Source of the DNA: CAIKMD01 sp035277525
GTDB taxonomy: Bacteria; Pseudomonadota; Alphaproteobacteria; ATCC43930; CGMCC-115725
DNA: 64,000 bases
Direction of reading: 5' to 3'
NCBI GenBank assembly: GCA_035277525.1
Contig: DATEKH010000210.1
Location: 3,806-67,805 of the forward strand
The translations under genes and the position numbers were made by a program. The notes under the pieces were generated by a model that searched no databases, was not told the origin of the DNA, and saw only the letters and a program-made list of their open reading frames with translations. Positions within the stretch are counted from its first letter, which is position 1. Each line of letters begins with the position of its first letter. Positions 31,516 through 39,705 of this stretch are shown in pieces.

Positions 31516-32808
31516 ATGGCGTCGGCCGACTACAAGGTCAAGGATATCGCACTCGCCGATTGGGGCCGGCGCGAGATCAACATCGCCGAGACCGAGATGC
31601 CGGGCCTGATGGCGCTGCGGACGGAATATGGCCGCCAGAAGCCCTTGAAAGGCGCGCGCATCGTCGGTTGCCTGCATATGACGATCCAGACCGCGGTGCT
31701 GATCGAGACGCTGGTCGAGCTCGGCGCCTCGGTGCGCTGGAGCTCGTGCAACATCTTCTCGACCCAGGACCAGGCCGCGGCGGCGATCGCGGCCAAGGGC
31801 ATTCCGGTCTTCGCCTGGAAGGGCGAGAGCGAGACCGAATATGAATGGTGCATCGAGCAGACGCTGCGCGGTCCCAATGGCTGGACGCCCAACATGGTGC
31901 TGGACGATGGGGGCGATGCCACCAAGGTGCTGCATGAGAAATATCCCGAGCTCTTGAAGGATGTGCGCGGCATCTCGGAAGAGACCACCACCGGCGTTCA
32001 TCGGCTCTACGAGATGATGAAGGCCGGCAAGCTCAAGGTGCCGGCGATCAATGTCAATGACAGCGTCACCAAGTCGAAATTCGACAATCTCTATGGCTGC
32101 CGCGAGAGCCTGGTCGACGGGATCAAGCGCGCGACGGACGTGATGCTCGCCGGCAAGGTCGCGGTCGTCGCGGGCTTCGGCGATGTCGGCAAGGGCTCGG
32201 CCGCGAGCTTGCGCAGCCAGGGCGCGCGCGTGATGGTGACCGAGATCGATCCGATTTGCGCGCTCCAGGCGGCGATGGAGGGCTACCAGGTCACGACCAT
32301 GGAAGATGCCGCGCCGATCGGCGACATCTTCGTGACCGCGACCGGCAACATCGACATCATCCGCCTCGACCACATGCGGGCGATGAAAGACCGCGCGATC
32401 GTCTGCAACATCGGTCATTTCGACAGCGAGATTCAGATCGCGGCGTTGCAGAACTACAAATGGGAAGAGGTGAAGCCCCAGGTCGACGAGGTGGTGTTCC
32501 CCGACGGGAAGCGGCTGATCGTTCTGGCCAAGGGCCGGCTTGTCAATCTCGGCTGCGCCACCGGCCATCCGAGCTTCGTCATGAGCGCGTCCTTCAGCAA
32601 TCAGGTGTTGGCGCAGATTGAGCTCTGGACCAATCCCGACAAGTACGAGAAGAGGGTCTATGTCCTGCCCAAGCATCTCGACGAGAAGGTCGCGGCGCTG
32701 CATCTCGCCAAGCTGGGGGCGAAGCTCACGCGCCTGACGCCGGAGCAGGCGAAATACCTCAACGTCGGGCAGACCGGGCCGTTCAAGGCCGATCACTACC
32801 GCTATTGA
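31516..32808 (+). CDS. ahcY: S-adenosylhomocysteinase
   Basis: A 430-residue NAD-dependent enzyme that splits S-adenosylhomocysteine into homocysteine and adenosine, relieving product inhibition of methyltransferases. Substrate-domain sequence starts IADWGRREI-like near residue 12, the NAD motif is VAGFGDVGKGSA, and the C-terminus ends in the conserved DHYRY that reaches the neighbouring subunit's NAD site. Length is as expected for bacterial enzymes. It directly follows metK, so synthesis of SAM and removal of SAH are co-expressed. A palindromic repeat separates it from metF. Confidence 0.98.
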   Translation: MASADYKVKDIALADWGRREINIAETEMPGLMALRTEYGRQKPLKGARIVGCLHMTIQTAVLIETLVELGASVRWSSCNIFSTQDQAAAAIAAKGIPVFAWKGESETEYEWCIEQTLRGPNGWTPNMVLDDGGDATKVLHEKYPELLKDVRGISEETTTGVHRLYEMMKAGKLKVPAINVNDSVTKSKFDNLYGCRESLVDGIKRATDVMLAGKVAVVAGFGDVGKGSAASLRSQGARVMVTEIDPICALQAAMEGYQVTTMEDAAPIGDIFVTATGNIDIIRLDHMRAMKDRAIVCNIGHFDSEIQIAALQNYKWEEVKPQVDEVVFPDGKRLIVLAKGRLVNLGCATGHPSFVMSASFSNQVLAQIELWTNPDKYEKRVYVLPKHLDEKVAALHLAKLGAKLTRLTPEQAKYLNVGQTGPFKADHYRY

Positions 32809-32820
32809 TGTCGCGCCACC

Positions 32821-32895
32821 CCTCACCCTCCCGCTTCGCGGGCCCCTCTCCCGTGTTCGCGGGAGAGAGTGCCGAGCGGAGCGAGGCGGGTGAGG
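32821..32895. repeat. palindromic intergenic repeat between ahcY and metF-like gene
   Basis: A 75-bp element bounded by CCTCACCC (32821-32828) and GGGTGAGG (32888-32895). Inside are two more hairpins: CCCGC-TTC-GCGGG (32830-32842) and CTCTCCCG (32846-32853) with CGGGAGAG (32860-32867). It fills most of the 100-bp gap and has no coding sense. It resembles dispersed alphaproteobacterial repeats and could act as an mRNA-processing or attenuation point inside the operon. Confidence 0.7.
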
Positions 32896-32908
32896 CTCGG
32901 CACCAACC

Positions 32909-33844
32909 ATGCTCGTTTGGTCGGCTATGACCGCTAGCGCGCTCGACACCGCGCTCCGCAGCGGCGCCTTCGTCGTCACCGCCGAGGTCGCGCCACCGGT
33001 CTCGAGCGATCCCGCTGATCTGTTGCGGCGTGCGCTGCCCTTGAAGGGCGTTGCCACAGCGGTGAACGTCACCGACGGTGCGGGCGCCAAAGCACATCTC
33101 TCGAGCATGGTCGCGGCGCACCTGCTGCTCCAGAACGGCATCGAACCGATCGTCCAGATGACCTGCCGCGACCGCAACCGCCTGGCGCTTGAAAGCGACC
33201 TGATCGGTGCGGCCGCGCTCGGAATCCGCAATGTGCTGATCCTCACGGGCGACGATCCGAAGCAGGGCGACCAGCCCGATACCAAGCCGGTCTTCGACTT
33301 GAACAGTCAAGCGCTGCTCCAATTGGCCGATCGGATGCGGCGCGCACATGAGCTGCCGACCGGCACCGCGATCAAGGGCACGCTCGATTTCACGCTTGGC
33401 GGTGCCGACATGCCTTTGGATCCCCCGCCGGGTTGGACGCCCAAAGCTTTGACAGCGAAGATCGAGGCGGGCGCCGATTTCGTTCAGACGCAATTCTGCA
33501 TGGACGGGGCGATCCTGCGCCGCTACGTCAAGCGCCTCTTGGACGAGGGCTTGGCGCAGCGGATTCAGATTCTGATCGGTGTCTGCCCCATTCCCTCGGC
33601 GCGCTCGGCGCGCTGGATGCGGGAAAAGCTCTTCGGCACCATCATCGCCGACACGATCATCGATCGGTTGGAGAAGGCGGCCGATCCCAAGGCCGAAGGC
33701 GTCAGGATCTGCGCCGAATTCATAGCCGAGCTCGTGACCATCCCCGGCGTCGCAGGCGCGCATGTCATGGCGCCGCAGAACGTTTCTGCTATACCCGACG
33801 TCATTGCCCTGTCGGGCGTCGCGGGGAAGCCGCGCGCCCGCTGA
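32909..33844 (+). CDS. methylenetetrahydrofolate reductase family protein, MetF-like
   Basis: A 311-residue flavoprotein of the MTHFR family, which reduces 5,10-methylene-tetrahydrofolate to the 5-methyl form used to regenerate methionine. Typical features are the N-terminal VVTAEVAPP, the barrel segments VTDGAGAKAHLSSM and VQMTCRDRNRLAL, the flavin-site stretch VLILTGDDPKQGD, and ADFVQTQFCMD. The start may be ATG 32909 or ATG 32927; neither has a strong ribosome binding site. With the MetE-like protein, metK and ahcY it completes a methyl cycle. I leave out the symbol because this family also includes folate-linked paralogues in one-carbon catabolism. Confidence 0.88.
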   Translation: MLVWSAMTASALDTALRSGAFVVTAEVAPPVSSDPADLLRRALPLKGVATAVNVTDGAGAKAHLSSMVAAHLLLQNGIEPIVQMTCRDRNRLALESDLIGAAALGIRNVLILTGDDPKQGDQPDTKPVFDLNSQALLQLADRMRRAHELPTGTAIKGTLDFTLGGADMPLDPPPGWTPKALTAKIEAGADFVQTQFCMDGAILRRYVKRLLDEGLAQRIQILIGVCPIPSARSARWMREKLFGTIIADTIIDRLEKAADPKAEGVRICAEFIAELVTIPGVAGAHVMAPQNVSAIPDVIALSGVAGKPRAR

Positions 33845-33860
33845 GAGGCGGGAGGACACC

Positions 33861-34406
33861 ATGGCACGATTGCCGCCGCTCACCTTTGACGAGCTGACCC
33901 CCGAACAGAAAAAGCTTTGGCAGGAAATCGGCGCCGTGCGCTCGGGCTCGCCCGGCGGGCCCTTCGCGGTGTGGATGCGCTATCCGAAGATCGCCGAACG
34001 CGCGCATTACTTGGGCAATGCTGTCCGGCTCGAGGGCGAGCTCGGCCGGCGGCTCTTGGAACTCATCGTGCTCACGGTCGCCCGGCACTGGAACGCGCAA
34101 TACGTCTTTGCCGCGCATGTGCCGCCCGGGATCGAGCATGGGCTTGCCCCCGATCTCGTCGAGGCGATCCGCACGCGCCAGACGCCGGTCTTCGCGAAGG
34201 ACGATGAAAAGCTCGTCTACGACACGGTCTCGGAACTCCTCGAGACCAAGCGCCTGAGCGACGAGACCTATGGTCGTGCGCTCAAAGCGCTGGGCCTCGA
34301 TCGGCTGATCGAGCTCGTGACCGCGGTCGGCTTTTACATGACCTGCTCGGCCACGGTGAACGCCTTCGACATGCCGCCGCGCCACGAAGGCAAGCGATTG
34401 ATCTGA
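33861..34406 (+). CDS. carboxymuconolactone decarboxylase (CMD) family protein
   Basis: A 181-residue helical protein of the CMD/AhpD superfamily. The core helix pair LGRRLLELIVLTVARHWN followed by QYVFAAHVPPGIEHGL is diagnostic. The CxxC thiol pair of AhpD peroxidases is absent, which points to the gamma-carboxymuconolactone decarboxylase-like side rather than a peroxidase. I chose ATG 33861, with GGGAGGA just upstream. It follows the metF-like gene by 16 bases but belongs by type with the catabolic genes that start on the other strand 3 bases after its stop. The actual substrate is unknown. Confidence 0.85.
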   Translation: MARLPPLTFDELTPEQKKLWQEIGAVRSGSPGGPFAVWMRYPKIAERAHYLGNAVRLEGELGRRLLELIVLTVARHWNAQYVFAAHVPPGIEHGLAPDLVEAIRTRQTPVFAKDDEKLVYDTVSELLETKRLSDETYGRALKALGLDRLIELVTAVGFYMTCSATVNAFDMPPRHEGKRLI

Positions 34407-34409
34407 GTC

Positions 34410-34991
34410 TCAGTGCTGAGAGGAGGAGGGCGGCGCGCTCTGCGGCTGCGCCGGCGGCGCGGACGATGCCGGCGGCGCGTTTGCCGCCGGGCTGGTCCAG
34501 GCCTTGAAATCGGCCTCGGAGATGATCGGCAGCTTCTTGACGAACGCGGCGATGCTCCAGATTTCCTGGTCGTCCGCGCCGATGCGGCCAAAGCTCGGCA
34601 TGCCCGTCATGTTGATGCCGTTCTTCACCACCCAGAAAATTTCAGCGACGTCGGTGTCGTTGGCGATGTCCTTAAGGTCGGGCGGGTCGGGCCGCAGACC
34701 TTCGGAGAATTTCGCCCATTTGACGCCGGGCGCCCCGTGGCAATTGGCGCAACCCCGCTCGAGGAAGGCGCGTGCGCCGGCTTGCACGACCGCGGGCGAG
34801 TCGAGCGTCGAAGGAGGCTTTTCCTTGGCATGGCGGTCGATCGACGCGTCGCGGACATGGCCGATCGCCCAGGCGACGATGCTCGGATCCGGCTCGACCG
34901 CCGAGATGCTATAGAACCCGCCGAAGAAATAGACCGCCGCGGCAATCGCCGCGACGATCGCGAGGAAGCCGATCACCGCCAAAGATCGCAT
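34410..34991 (-). CDS. membrane-anchored c-type cytochrome
   Basis: A 193-residue cytochrome c. An uncleaved or signal-like helix (residues 3-22) is followed by a single haem site C81-A-N-C84-H85, and M131 in GMPSFG is the likely sixth ligand. The C-terminal 25 residues are Pro/Ala/Ser/Gln-rich and probably disordered. It would carry electrons in the periplasm. It is the last gene of the minus-strand series running down from 41.7 kb, which contains a GMC flavoenzyme that may feed it electrons; this pairing is seen in periplasmic dehydrogenases but is only inferred here. Confidence 0.88.
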   Translation of the reverse strand: MRSLAVIGFLAIVAAIAAAVYFFGGFYSISAVEPDPSIVAWAIGHVRDASIDRHAKEKPPSTLDSPAVVQAGARAFLERGCANCHGAPGVKWAKFSEGLRPDPPDLKDIANDTDVAEIFWVVKNGINMTGMPSFGRIGADDQEIWSIAAFVKKLPIISEADFKAWTSPAANAPPASSAPPAQPQSAPPSSSQH

Positions 34992-35020
34992 CGAATTCTC
35001 CTTAAATCAGTTCCGCCGCC

Positions 35021-35419
35021 TCAAGCCTGAGTGATTGCGATCAAATCGATCTCGATGAGGAAATCGGGATGCGACAGCCGCGTCACGCCGATCATCGTGC
35101 TGGTGGGCGGATGCGCAGCGTTTTCTGGACGTTTCACCTCGCGCAAGGCTTTCTGCAGCGCATCGACATCGAGGGTGAAGACCCGGCGCACCACGACATC
35201 GTCCCAGGTCGCGCCGGCGGCTTTCAGCTGGATCGTCAGCCCCTCGATCACGCGCTCGTACTGCTTCTTGTAGTCGCCCTTGGCGACGGGCTTGTAGTTG
35301 TCGTCGGACGGCGTTTGCCCGGCGATGAAGATCATCTTGCACGGCCCCTTCACCGTGACGACGCGCGTATAGGCGGGATGCTTGTATAGCTCCGGCGGGT
35401 TGATGAACTGCTTCTCCAT
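35021..35419 (-). CDS. Rid/YjgF/UK114 family protein, non-RidA type
   Basis: A 132-residue trimer-forming protein of the Rid family. Canonical RidA deaminates reactive enamines using an arginine in a PxRS segment; here the equivalent is PPTSTMIGV, with Thr in that place, so RidA activity is doubtful. The rest of the fold (IFIAGQTPSDD, AGATWDDVV, FLIEIDLIAI) is intact. GAAGGAGGAA lies immediately upstream of the ATG, a strong ribosome binding site. Rid relatives lacking this arginine often occur in catabolic operons, where some act as hydrolases or lyases on ring-cleavage products. The position here fits that pattern. Confidence 0.88.
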   Translation of the reverse strand: MEKQFINPPELYKHPAYTRVVTVKGPCKMIFIAGQTPSDDNYKPVAKGDYKKQYERVIEGLTIQLKAAGATWDDVVVRRVFTLDVDALQKALREVKRPENAAHPPTSTMIGVTRLSHPDFLIEIDLIAITQA

Positions 35420-35470
35420 TCCTTCCTCCTTCTGTCAAGCTTCTGTCAACGATTCCGCAAGCGCGCCTGC

Positions 35471-35992
35471 CTAGCGCGGGCTCTCCATTCCGGCAATGGC
35501 GTGGCCGATGCCCAAAGGCTGTGCGTCGATGAGCACGAAGGCGACGCGCGCCGGCTCGGCGCTGCGGTTGACCCAGGCGTGATTGGTGCCGCGCTGGATC
35601 AGGATGTCCCCGGCTGTGAGCTTCACGCTTGACTGGTCCATATCCATCTCGATCTCACCCGCGAGCACGATGACATAATCGATGGTCTCGGTGCGGTGCA
35701 TGGCGCCGGGCCGACCCGGCGGAAAATCGATCACGCAGAAGCGTGTTCCCTTGGGCGGTGGCGCAGTACCGAGGATGCGCGCGCCCATATCCTCGATCGC
35801 CTCGCCGACGCCGATATCGATCGGCATGGTATCGCTCGACCACACGAGGGTCGAAACCGAGCCGTGGCCGCCGGACTTGGCGTTGCTCGCATAATCTTCC
35901 CACAGCACCTTCGCGGCACCTCTCTCGTCGTGCCCGGTGATAACGCGGCGGATGGGCGAGAAGGGCGGTTTCGTTTCGGCCATGGCGCTCAC
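35471..35992 (-). CDS. cupin-domain protein
   Basis: A 173-residue single-cupin protein. The beta-barrel core lies at about residues 85-160 (GRPGAMHRTETIDYVIVLAGE, then GDILIQRGTNHAWVN), which keeps one early His, a Glu/Asp and a late His as potential metal ligands. The N-terminal 80 residues have no clear family. The GTG start at 35992 overlaps the amidohydrolase stop by 4 bases; an ATG at 35983 is an alternative. This close coupling suggests it works on the product or substrate of the amidohydrolase. Isomerase, dioxygenase or binding role cannot be separated by sequence. Confidence 0.85.
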   Translation of the reverse strand: MSAMAETKPPFSPIRRVITGHDERGAAKVLWEDYASNAKSGGHGSVSTLVWSSDTMPIDIGVGEAIEDMGARILGTAPPPKGTRFCVIDFPPGRPGAMHRTETIDYVIVLAGEIEMDMDQSSVKLTAGDILIQRGTNHAWVNRSAEPARVAFVLIDAQPLGIGHAIAGMESPR

Positions 35993-36945
35993 GCGAATTT
36001 TGGGAAGAGCCGCGCGGCATTGCCGCGCTCGATGGCCGCGAGTTGGTCGGGCGTCAGGTCGAGCTCCCGCAGCTGCTTGGCGAAAGTGTCCGCGCCCCAG
36101 AACGGATAATCCGATCCGAGAAGAATCTGCGTCAACGGCGCAAGGCTCAGCAGCGCGCCCATGGCCGTGGGATTGGTGACGCTCGCGATGTCGTAATAAA
36201 GCTTGCGGAATTCGTGAATCGCGCCCTTGGGATTGCGTCGCGCCGCCTCGCGCGCAAAAGGCCGCGTCAGCGAGCCGGCGATGCGGCCCGCCAGCATCGG
36301 CAAGATGCCGCCGCCATGCGAGAAAATGAACCGGATATCGGAGCAGCGCGTGAAGGTGCCGCTATAGAGCAGATCGACGATGCAGCGCGTCGTATCGGTC
36401 GGGAATTCGATCGTCGCGGTCGAGATGCCGGGCACGAGATGCGTGCAGCAGGTGGGCGCGGTGGGGTGGAAATACACGACGCTCTTGCGCCGGTTGAGCT
36501 CATCGAAAATCGGCGCGTAGCGCGGATTGCCCGGCCAGGTATCGCCATAGGAGGTCAAAAGTCCGATGCCGTCGAGATTCAACACATCGAGCGCGTATTC
36601 GATCTCCCTGAGGCTGCCCTCGACATCGGGGAAAGGCAGGGCCGCGAACATGCCAAAGCGGCCCTTGTGATCGCGGCACATTTGCGCGCCATAGTCGTTG
36701 ACCACGCGTGCAAGGCGCTTGGCCTGCTCGGCGTTCCCGAACCACACGCCGGGCGAGGAGACCGAAATGATCGCGGTCGCCGTTCCCGCTGCGTCCATTG
36801 CCTCGATCGCAGCGCCAGGGCTCCAAGCCAATTGCTGCTCGACCGGGATGGCCTGCGCATCGGCAAGGATGCGCTCGCGCTCCTCGGCGAGCCAGGAGGG
36901 AGGTAGAATGTGGTGATGCGTGTCGATGCGATGCGGAGCGGGCAT
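35989..36945 (-). CDS. amidohydrolase family 2 protein (ACMSD-like), first copy
   Basis: A 318-residue TIM-barrel metal enzyme of the amidohydrolase-2 family, which includes 2-amino-3-carboxymuconate-6-semialdehyde and related decarboxylases and hydrolases. Metal-binding HTHHHILP starts near residue 7. Further ligands are expected at H-P-T-A-P (about 151), the FSHGGGILP histidine and the aspartate of LGSDYPF. In the operon it precedes the cupin, overlapping by 4 bases, and follows the GMC gene by 21 bases. A diverged paralogue lies at 49991-50953. It may decarboxylate or hydrolyse a ring-derived acid. Confidence 0.88.
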   Translation of the reverse strand: MPAPHRIDTHHHILPPSWLAEERERILADAQAIPVEQQLAWSPGAAIEAMDAAGTATAIISVSSPGVWFGNAEQAKRLARVVNDYGAQMCRDHKGRFGMFAALPFPDVEGSLREIEYALDVLNLDGIGLLTSYGDTWPGNPRYAPIFDELNRRKSVVYFHPTAPTCCTHLVPGISTATIEFPTDTTRCIVDLLYSGTFTRCSDIRFIFSHGGGILPMLAGRIAGSLTRPFAREAARRNPKGAIHEFRKLYYDIASVTNPTAMGALLSLAPLTQILLGSDYPFWGADTFAKQLRELDLTPDQLAAIERGNAARLFPKFA

Positions 36946-36966
36946 GCTTTTCTCCCGTTGGTCTTA

Positions 36967-38598
36967 TCAAGTACCGCGCACGATGAAATCGGCGGCGCGC
37001 TCGGCGATCATGATCGAGGGCGCGTTGGTGTTGCCGCGCGTGATCTTCGGCATGATCGAGGCATCGGCGACGCGGATGCCGGCAAAGCCGCGCAGCCTCA
37101 GCTTGGTGTCGACCACCGCGCCGGGATCGCTGCCCATGCGGCAGGTCGAGGTCGGGTGGAACACGGTCTTGGCCGTGGCGCGGATATGCTCTTCGAGCGG
37201 CGCGTCTTCATCGGGCGTCGCCTCGCCCGGTAGGATTTCTTCGGCGACGAGCTTGGCGAGCGAGGGCGATTTCAAGATTCGGCGCGCGAAGCGCACGCCG
37301 CGCAGGAGGCAGGCCATGTCCTCGGGGTCGGCGAGATAGTTGCCCTTGAAGACCAGCAGCGCCGCCGGGTCGCGCGAGCGCAGCCGAACCTCGCCGCGCG
37401 AGCGGCATTCGAGCAGATTGGGCTGCACCGTCACGCCATGGACCTGCGGCGTCTTTTGCGCGGTCTCGCCACGGATCAAGGGCATGAAGTGGAACTGCAC
37501 ATCGGGCCGGCCGTCGCCGTCGAGATCGAAGAAGCCGCCGCTCTCGACGATGTTCGAGGTGAGAAGGCCGGTGCGGAAAAGCATCCATTCGAGGAAATGC
37601 TTGAGGCCCTTCAATCCCTTCTCGTGACCCAGCAGCCCGATGGGCTGCTTGAGCCGGCCCCACACCGGCGCCGAGATATGATCTTGGAAATTGGCGCCGA
37701 CTTCCGCCGCGTCGCCGATCACCTCGATGCCATGCTCTTTCAGATGCGCGGCCGGGCCGATGCCCGACAGCATCAAGATCTTGGGCGAGCCGAAGGCGCC
37801 CGCGCTTAGCACGATCTCGGCCTTGGCGCGCGCCTCGATCTCCGCTCCGCCGTTCGAGCGATAGGCAACGCCGGTCGCGCGGTTTCCCTCGAAAATAATA
37901 CGCGCAACCAGCGCGTCATGCTTCACGGCCAGGTTGGGGCGCCGCATCGCGCCGCTGTCGCGCAGGTAATAGCGCGCGGTGCTGCCGCGCTCGCCGCCCT
38001 GCTGCGTCACTTGATAAAACCCGACGCCGTCCTGGGTCGCACCGTTGAAATCGTGGTTATAGGGAATGTCGTGATTGAGGAAGGCGCTGGTTTCCTGCGT
38101 CGCGCGCAGGCACGCCTCGCTCAGCGGATGGCGATGCGGCATGTCGGTCACCTTGAGCGGTCCCTCGGTGCCGTGATAGGGGCCGGCGAGCCGCGCATTG
38201 CCCTCGCATTTGCGGAACCAGGGCAGCACGTCGTCATAGCCCCAGCCGCTGCAGCCGAGATCGCGCCAATCGTCGTAATCCTCGCGCTGGCCGCGGATAT
38301 AGACGCCGCCATTGATCGAGCTGCCGCCGCCAAGCATGCGGCCTTGCGGCACGACCAGGCTTCGTCCCTTGGCATGCGGCTCGGGCTCGGTCTTGAAGAC
38401 GAAGCTGCGCTTTGTGCCCAGCAGCTTGAAGGTGCCGACCGGCATTCGCACCCAGACGGTATTGTCGCTCGGGCCTTCTTCGAGCAGGAGAACGCGCGTT
38501 TGCGGTTTCTCGCTTAGCCGCGACGCCAGCACGCAGCCAGCCGAGCCGCCGCCGACGATGATGTAATCGAACTCTTCGGCCGCCGCCGCGACTTTCAT
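36967..38598 (-). CDS. GMC family FAD-dependent oxidoreductase (choline dehydrogenase-like)
   Basis: A 543-residue flavoenzyme that oxidises an alcohol. FAD binds at YIIVGGGSAGCVLASRL; GMC signature 1 is GRMLGGGSSINGGVYIRG and signature 2 is GAFGSPKILMLSGIGP. The catalytic histidine is in FHPTSTCRMG and the second active-site residue, Asn or His, is in the RGNTNAPS segment. I chose ATG 38598, which overlaps the esterase stop by 4 bases; the open frame continues upstream only as antisense shadow. Family length is normal. No signal peptide, so it is cytosolic. Confidence 0.92.
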   Translation of the reverse strand: MKVAAAAEEFDYIIVGGGSAGCVLASRLSEKPQTRVLLLEEGPSDNTVWVRMPVGTFKLLGTKRSFVFKTEPEPHAKGRSLVVPQGRMLGGGSSINGGVYIRGQREDYDDWRDLGCSGWGYDDVLPWFRKCEGNARLAGPYHGTEGPLKVTDMPHRHPLSEACLRATQETSAFLNHDIPYNHDFNGATQDGVGFYQVTQQGGERGSTARYYLRDSGAMRRPNLAVKHDALVARIIFEGNRATGVAYRSNGGAEIEARAKAEIVLSAGAFGSPKILMLSGIGPAAHLKEHGIEVIGDAAEVGANFQDHISAPVWGRLKQPIGLLGHEKGLKGLKHFLEWMLFRTGLLTSNIVESGGFFDLDGDGRPDVQFHFMPLIRGETAQKTPQVHGVTVQPNLLECRSRGEVRLRSRDPAALLVFKGNYLADPEDMACLLRGVRFARRILKSPSLAKLVAEEILPGEATPDEDAPLEEHIRATAKTVFHPTSTCRMGSDPGAVVDTKLRLRGFAGIRVADASIMPKITRGNTNAPSIMIAERAADFIVRGT

Positions 38599-39533
38599 GG
38601 CGCCTTGCCGATGGTCGCGTCCATCGCCGTGGCGATATCGCCCATCGCGCGTTGCGCGACATCGAGCATGTTCTGCATGCGGATGAAGCCGTGGGTCACG
38701 CCCTGATAGCGCTTGATCCAAACCTTGAGGCCGGCCGCGGCGAGCCGCTTGCCATAGGTCTCGGCCTCATCGCGCAGCACGTCATATTCCGCGGTCTGGA
38801 TGAGGGCGGGCGGCAGCCCCTTCAAGTCGCGCGCGCGCAACGGCGAGATCAGCGGATCGGCGCGCTTCGCCTTGTCGCCTTGAAGATAGTGGTCGTAGAA
38901 CCAGCCCATATCCGGCCCGGTCAGCACATAGCCCGAGCCGAAAGCCTTGTAGGATTGCGTCTCCATGTCGCAATCGCAGACCGGGTACATCATGATCTGC
39001 AGCGCGATCTTGGGCCCGCCCTTGTCGCGCGCGAGCATGGCGCACACGGTCGCGAGATTGCCGCCGGCGCTGTCGCCCGCGATCACAACGGGCACACGCA
39101 GCTTCACCGCTTCCTTGGCGCTCCAGAGAAGCGCGTCGTAGCAATCCTCGAGCGGCGCGGGGTAGGGATGCTCGGGAGCGAGGCGATAATCGACAAGAAC
39201 CACGCCAGCGCTGGTCTTCTCGACCATGAAGCGCGCGATGATCTCGCTCTCGTCGATGCCGCCGGTCACCCAGCCGCCGCCATGATAGAACACGACCAGC
39301 GCGCGGGGCGCCGTCTTCGGCAGCAAGACGCGGCCGCGAATCTTGCCGGCGCGCGTCGCGATCTCGACATTATCGACCTTGCCGACCGCCGGTCCTTCGC
39401 CGAACAGCGCCGTGCGCGCGGCCATGAATTGGCGCGCCTCTCGCGGCGTCGTTTGCGCGATTCCCTTCCACCCCGACGCCGTCATCCCGTCGAGCATTTT
39501 TTGGACGACCGGATGCAGCGGCATCGTTGTCAA
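38595..39533 (-). CDS. alpha/beta hydrolase, hormone-sensitive lipase (HSL) family esterase
   Basis: A 312-residue carboxylesterase. The HSL oxyanion motif FYHGGGWVTG is followed by the nucleophile in GDSAGGNLA; the acid residue is likely in EYDVLRDEAE and the base is the His in GVTHGFI. It is cytosolic and about the usual size. Its stop overlaps the GMC start, so ester hydrolysis and alcohol oxidation may be successive steps. A 103-bp nested palindrome lies between this gene and the next upstream gene. Confidence 0.92.
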   Translation of the reverse strand: MTTMPLHPVVQKMLDGMTASGWKGIAQTTPREARQFMAARTALFGEGPAVGKVDNVEIATRAGKIRGRVLLPKTAPRALVVFYHGGGWVTGGIDESEIIARFMVEKTSAGVVLVDYRLAPEHPYPAPLEDCYDALLWSAKEAVKLRVPVVIAGDSAGGNLATVCAMLARDKGGPKIALQIMMYPVCDCDMETQSYKAFGSGYVLTGPDMGWFYDHYLQGDKAKRADPLISPLRARDLKGLPPALIQTAEYDVLRDEAETYGKRLAAAGLKVWIKRYQGVTHGFIRMQNMLDVAQRAMGDIATAMDATIGKAP

Positions 39534-39560
39534 TGCCTCCCGGCAATATTTTTCCCTCCT

Positions 39561-39663
39561 CCCTTGAGGGGGAGGGTCAGGGAGGGGCGTGTGGCTGTTT
39601 CGATGTGCTTCAGAGTCCCCCCACCCAGCAACGCTGCCGCGTTGCTGACCTCCCCCTCAAGGG
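39561..39663. repeat. nested palindromic intergenic element
   Basis: A 15-bp perfect inverted repeat (CCCTTGAGGGGGAGG at 39561-39575; CCTCCCCCTCAAGGG at 39649-39663) encloses a 9-bp perfect hairpin, CAGCAACGC-TGCC-GCGTTGCTG (39626-39647). The right end also forms its own hairpin with ACCTCCCCC (39648-39656) and GGGGGAGGT (39662-39670). No coding sense. The layout is that of a composite REP-like or MITE-like dispersed element, and it lies between two genes of the same strand, where it could trim or stabilise the transcript. Confidence 0.75.
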
Positions 39664-39705
39664 GGGAGGTGAAAGCGAAAGCACGTGCCATCAAGACACA
39701 CCGTC

